From contig NW_017804464.1 in the NCBI RefSeq assembly GCF_001625305.1, positions 201,840 through 265,839 on the forward strand: a stretch of 64,000 nucleotides of DNA, read 5' to 3'. Source of the stretch: Branchiostoma belcheri. Taxonomy: Eukaryota > Chordata > Leptocardii > Amphioxiformes > Branchiostomatidae. Shown here piece after piece: positions 59,601 to 64,000 of this stretch (position 1 is its first letter; each line of letters opens with the position of its first letter). The translations under genes were made by a program, and so were the position numbers. Below the pieces are notes generated by a model, which ran no database searches, was not told the DNA's origin, and worked only from the letters and a program-made list of their open reading frames with translations.

Positions 59601-61773
59601 ATACATTACCTTTAAGATGCGGAGCTGGAGCCTGAATGGCTCCTTCCGCCCACGCTTTCCATTCATGCTGCCATCTCATTCAATCAGGGTATGCCCAGGA
59701 ATAGGCAGAGGAGATCCGTCTTAAAACACGGGCCTGAGCGGTGGTCTGTAAATCCCTCACCCTCCCACGTTCACCGAGAACCAGGAATGACAACTTTGGT
59801 AGAGGAAGTTCCCCAAAATAGAAGCAAAATTCCACCTGATTTCCTCTGTGTTGTTGGCTAAAGCTCGTGGGGGAATAGTCAATGAGAAATGGAAATCCAC
59901 AACCCGAGAACCGGAAGTACGGTACCCGAAATAGAAGCAGAAACCCCCATGACTTGCACAATGATTTTGGCAAAAGTTTGTGATAAGCTCATGCAGGTAC
60001 ATTGAAAATGATCTGTATTAATTTTAATTTTGATGGATTGACGCAGTGTTTTGTGTAAGTACAGGGGCACAAAAGGGTGAAATTTCTATAAGATGTGTCG
60101 CGACCTGTTTTGTCAACCCCGATGAAGAAAAGGCATAGTCCCTGTGCACAACAGATTAGTGTAGACACATCAAATCAGCTTAGAAAATATCTTGAGAGTG
60201 GTTTTATGTTCGTACTCTTGATAGGATAGCACCTGAGTCCAGAGTCTGATATTTCATCCTCCCCTGCAAGGATCAGCAACAAAGTATGAGAAGCCTGCCA
60301 GTGCTTTTAGCTGTGCTGCCATTTATCATGTATATATATATATATTCCTGAAACAGCACTACTCTGGGCTGGAACACGGGGGCCTCCGCACACGCCGCTA
60401 TGAATGAAAGTTCTTTCCTTGTAGGGCATTAGTTGCAGCGCAGCGCTTGCCTTATATGGTAATGTTGCAGCGGGGTATGATGGTGAGAATGTCAAATGAG
60501 GGCCGCTCGCTGGTGCAAGTGCCCAGAAGGGTACCTAGGGATATAACATGCAGATACTTCTTCATGAAAGGGGTGCTTGCAGTGGAAAACGTTAATGTTA
60601 CGGGCTGATGCCATCAAAGAGTTGAAGTTACCTGAAGATTGTTTACCACACAGAGAAGATACATGTATGTGCCACTGGAAGCAAAACCCTTCATGTATTC
60701 TGTAGAGGGCTAGCTAGGAAATAACAATCTGATTAAACCCAAGATTTAGCATCATCCGGCTACCTATAAAATTACAATAATATGATTAGCACAAGATTTT
60801 TCTTACATTTTTTACAACAAAAACTGTTATGACAGCGTGAGTTTGGAATGGCAGATTAAATTCATAATCATTTTGGTTACACATTGTGAACAGCAGCAAT
60901 AATTCTCAGCTAGCTTTGAGCATAATAGGAAATAAGCCTCGGGGTGGCATGGCTGTCAACAGGATAGACATTCAGCTCTGTCAACAATGCATGATGTAAC
61001 CCTGTACATACACTTCCTGCGGATGTTTTACTGCGTACTGTTGACAATTCCCAGCGACAAAGGAAGGACAAATTTGGCTCGCAAATGCCCTGTCCATGGT
61101 GGCTTTGATTGAATAAATGTCCCAATGATGAATAGCAGCCAGCGACTGTGGGGGTCACTGTTTTCAGTGCCAGACATACATATGAAAACCCTGAGAGGCC
61201 CAGGAACCCCCCTCCCATGACAAGAAAATTTCACATTTGACATATTCAAAAGCCTGCAGTATTTTGTCTCTTCAATTTCCAGTGATTGACTGAGTAGAGT
61301 ATATCTTGCTGTGTTGGTTGGCTGTGTTGGGTTGTCAGAGAATTCCAGCTATGTTAGGCTGGACAGGGAAGGATTGTAGTGGGTTGGGTTGGGTGCGTTG
61401 TGCTTTACATTCTGACATTGATTGATGGTGAATACAACATTGAAGCACAAATGTGATAATAACATGTGCTTCTCCCGTGTGTTTTCCTACAGCTGAGATG
61501 AGCGCAGCACGGATGGACGAGGAGAATCGTGCGACGAGAGGGAAGGTCGAGCAGCTCCAGCTCCTCATGCAGCAGACACGACTGCGCCGTAAGGCCCGCC
61601 GGGAGCAGCGCACGCCCTACTGGACCAGCGGGAGGAAATCCTCGCGGACGGACAGTACGGGCAGCAGTAGTAGCGACTCCGGCGCGTCTGTGGACATGGA
61701 CATTGAGAGCTCCGTGGCCGCGTCCGACAGCAACGGCTACCCCAAGATCAACCCGGAATACGTCTTCGCTTGA
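47638..61773 (+). CDS. MIDN: midnolin, proteasome adaptor with ubiquitin-like domain
   Basis: In mammals midnolin carries many nuclear proteins, including immediate-early transcription factors, to the proteasome without ubiquitination; the fly relative is stuxnet. Seven exons: 47638-47897, 48023-48110, 48476-48532, 57223-57567, 57687-57771, 58103-58312 and 61493-61773. All are GT-AG, frames join throughout, and the protein is 441 aa (human 468). The ubiquitin-like domain spans about 40-114 ([16 protein letters not shown] to [11 protein letters not shown]) and lacks a C-terminal Gly-Gly. A conserved linker holds [15 protein letters not shown] (121-135). Catch part 1 is [20 protein letters not shown] with [10 protein letters not shown] (136-165). 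A Ser/Thr tract follows (about 183-256). Catch part 2 is [14 protein letters not shown] to [15 protein letters not shown] (271-308). The C-terminal basic helix is [20 protein letters not shown] with RRKARRE (360-387), ending PEYVFA. The ATG at 47638 has A at -3 and G at +4; a second ATG at 47644 is possible. Confidence 0.97.
48533..57222 (+). other. MIDN intron 3, 8.7 kb
   Basis: Separates the exon ending the SETQ segment from the exon beginning the Catch domain. It holds only one hairpin element (56792-56911) and no convincing exon. Long open frames at 49628-50107 and 50238-50687 (minus) and 52924-53376 (plus) show no domain. CTATAAATAG at 54535-54544 fits the MEF2 consensus. Enhancers could be present but cannot be told from sequence. 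Confidence 0.7.
56792..56911. repeat. small hairpin element in MIDN intron 3
   Basis: CTAGTCTCC at the left and GGAGACTAG at the right are exact inverse ends. AATAGAAATTTGCCA faces TTGGCCAATTTCTA. The interior resembles family A (TTGGCCAATTTCTA). Confidence 0.7.
58313..61492 (+). other. MIDN intron 6, 3.2 kb
   Basis: Lies between the Catch part 2 exon and the last exon; both borders are phase 1. Contains a family H hairpin at 58373-58497, a family A scrap near 59190-59250, and otherwise nothing recognisable. Confidence 0.75.
58373..58497. repeat. family H hairpin in MIDN intron 6
   Basis: GATCTCCAAGTAGATGTTGT at the left and CATGACATCTGCTTGGAGAA at the right are inverted ends, with GGCTGGCCAAGTGTTGGCAG between. 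Confidence 0.8.
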
Positions 61774-62805
61774 ACGACACATCAAACTGTTTGACGTTTT
61801 CTTGACTGGCTTGACCCGAGTTGGTTGCAATCCTTGCCTGACAACTCAAGTTGATGCCATTGGGTGTTGCTTGCCTGCAATTCAAACTTGAACTGTTGAC
61901 CTTAGGGTCAAGGTCACTTGGTGAGTGAGGTTTAAAGGGCTGTGGCATTGTGGTTACTGAGCAAGTCCCTTTGCACTGCACTAGGTGGGTGATAAAAACC
62001 ACTAACAGATAACGCAGTATATGGCCTCTAGTCTTGGGGTGGATCGAATTAATGGACCAATTGACTTTTGTGTGGTATGATGACGTTTTAGTCAGAGATG
62101 GGGTGTGAGCTAGTTTGAGGTTTACCTTTAGTGAGGTTGGTAGCGTGGCGGTCTCAGCCCCCTTGTACTAGTGCTTGTTGTAGAAGTTGTGAGTATAATA
62201 GGCAATGCATTCTGACACTGATAACAAGAATCGTTGCTTGACATTTGCAATGTTCCCAGTCCCATGTGGCTATATCAGCCGACTGTGGCTACTAATGAAG
62301 ACTTAAACCCTGGCCTTGCGCTAGGTCGTTACCATGGATAGAAATAACTGGAAAATACATCATGGACGACATGCAAATGTACATACTTACCCAGAATCCA
62401 CTGTGTATCTTGTCACTTGTCAGTTTTTGCTGGCTACCTCTCTAATGTTTGCTGTAATTAGCCCTGCAGATCAGAAACAAACTGCCTGTTAGTTAACTAA
62501 ATCCTGAATTAACCCAGTTTGTACAAAGTTTATGTCCTGGTACTTTCTGTTCTGTAACCTGTATAATGTTATGACTTAACATTTTTTTTGGTATGTCACT
62601 CTGTTTATGCTTTCTTCTGCATACATTTGTGTATTGCTATAATGTCAAAACACAGTGATCCTCAATTATTATTATTATTTATCAGGAATACAACTCATGC
62701 TGCATTACAGAAAACTATCAAATCATGTCTTCATCCTGACTGTTGTACTTACTTGTACAAACACCTCCACTGCCTACTTTTGAAAATACCTCCTCTTGAA
62801 AGAGA

Positions 62806-62811
62806 AATAAA
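62806..62811 (+). terminator. MIDN proximal polyadenylation signal candidate
   Basis: AATAAA in GAGAAATAAAAGACTTCC, about 1.03 kb after the stop codon. Confidence 0.4.
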
Positions 62812-63685
62812 AGACTTCCTGATACCACCATAGATGTTTTGGACGACTCCTAACCTACTCTTGGGAAAAGTTAGAACATACAGCACATATATGGACTGAA
62901 TGTAGTAGAATTTGTAGTACCTGTTAGACTAGAAGTGGCATCTTGTAGGGGGAGGGGATAGCACTCTAAACTTTATATCCCACAATTGAAATATTGATAT
63001 CTCCGATATCTGACAAACAAAAAGGCACAGCTAACAGTGTTCTAAGGTCCATCACTTTTTGTCTTTATTTGTGGGGATAAAGCATATTTTACATCAATTC
63101 AGTTAGGTAGATGCATCTCACCATGTGAGAATTTCCATTTCTTCATCTCAGAAGAAGAAACAAACAGTTGGCACTAACTACTACAGGTTTAGAGTGCTGA
63201 AGTCCCCCCCTCCTTTAGAAATGCCACTTGGTACCTCTCGACCTAATCCAGTCATTGTAGACCTGACCTTCGCAGGTTTAGGTAAAATCCTTGCTAACCT
63301 ACTCCGCACACAGTATGTCTGTCACGGGCACCAGCTTCAGCTTACAAGTTGAGGCACTAAACAGTGTTATTCTGTCAGTAGCGACCAGCCATGCAACAGA
63401 TGTGAATGTCAAGAGCATCGCCCCCTCCCCTTGTATTCTAACAAGTTTTAATATTGAGAACGTTCATGATTCATAAAACTTTTTAAATTGTACGCTTTTC
63501 CGTTGCCCTGAGGTATGCTACAATTTGCCTTGGCTTTCTCTTTAGTTCCTCATGAGTGCAACATTGAAATCAGTGACGCAGGTTTCCAGGCTGTAACATC
63601 CTTCTATTAGCCCGATGACCCAGAGTGGTATTTATACATCTACTGCATAGCTGGTCGCCCCGTACAACAGTTGTAAATGATACGT

Positions 63686-63691
63686 AATAAA
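63686..63691 (+). terminator. MIDN distal polyadenylation signal candidate
   Basis: AATAAA in ACGTAATAAAACTACAATCC, about 1.9 kb after the stop codon. The remaining 300 bases of the window show no feature. Confidence 0.45.
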
Positions 63692-64000
63692 ACTACAATC
63701 CAATGTACATATCACAACTCCCAATTGTAAATAGGTACATACTCTCCTTAGGTAGGTTGGAATTCAGAACTGTTGCCTGGACTGGCATTCTATGGACTGT
63801 GTAACTGAAGGCTTGAATTTTGTTGGGTCAAACCAAATGAAGGGTTTGATTATTGAAACAGAACGTCATCTATGACAGTTAATCTATGTCAAAGTAATGA
63901 CAATAGTAATTGTATTGATAGAATGTACGTGTTAGAATAGCTGGAAGGACAATTCTCCTGTACATGTGTTATACATAGTATGTATTATATATAAACAATT

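Larger units (their letters stand above)
61774..63691 (+). other. MIDN 3' UTR (putative)
   Basis: Non-coding after the TGA at 61771-61773, running to the hexamer at 63686. It includes a TTATTATTATTATTTAT run near 62664. No other gene is visible. The extent is inferred from the polyadenylation signals only. Confidence 0.5.

Noticed and set aside
42439..60459. Perfect SRF (CArG) boxes at 42439, 57171 and 60450 as MIDN control sites
   Set aside because: A CC(A/T)6GG motif is expected several times by chance in 64 kb of this composition, and none lies in the promoter.

Overview
The window looks like animal nuclear DNA, most probably a lancelet (amphioxus, Branchiostoma). Genes are split by GT-AG introns, the nearest relatives of the two recognisable proteins are the vertebrate ones, and the DNA between the genes is crowded with short hairpin (MITE-like) elements of several families, microsatellites and small tandem duplications. 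The species call is inference, because no species-specific gene is present. Two 20-base N runs mark assembly gaps inside simple repeats.

Only two protein-coding genes can be supported. (1) On the minus strand, four exons between 3368 and 1401 encode the mitochondrial ATP synthase F1 subunit delta (ATP5F1D/ATP5D). All splice phases agree and the predicted protein is 167 aa. A compact promoter with CCAAT, YY1-like and ZNF143-like sites lies directly upstream. (2) On the plus strand, seven exons between 47638 and 61773 encode midnolin (MIDN), predicted at 441 aa. It has an N-terminal ubiquitin-like domain, two conserved blocks that together form the Catch domain, a Ser/Thr tract between them, and a C-terminal helical region. 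The genes are divergent and about 44 kb apart. In human, ATP5F1D and MIDN are immediate neighbours on 19p13.3, so the pair appears to be an old linkage.

Layout: 1-539 is a G-rich minisatellite; 540-1400 holds the ATP5F1D 3' UTR with an internal tandem duplication; 1401-3425 is ATP5F1D and its promoter. From 3426 to about 47300 there is no credible gene, only a mosaic of repeats. I sorted these into families A to K: A and B (hairpin elements with TAGCCTC ends and about 9-bp target duplications), C (GGCCATG ends, TTA duplication), D (ends like CATCCAATGCAATTTCAG), E (a 34-bp perfect hairpin), F and other hairpins sharing a hammerhead-like core, G (CCAACCATGGTTGG palindromes), H (CTCCAAGCAGAT ends), J and K (dispersed), a tRNA-derived SINE, and several local tandem arrays. 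From 47340 to the end is MIDN with its promoter, an 8.7-kb intron 3 and a long 3' UTR. MIDN introns contain few of these elements.

The two genes do not form an operon or a shared pathway. One works in mitochondrial ATP synthesis and the other in ubiquitin-independent proteasomal degradation of nuclear proteins. The most unusual non-genic signal is a module of the form CTGANGA, one A, a stem-loop, GAA, a self-complementary ACGT or AGCT, then C. It occurs in five otherwise different inverted repeats, with compensating changes in its stems, and resembles a hammerhead ribozyme core.
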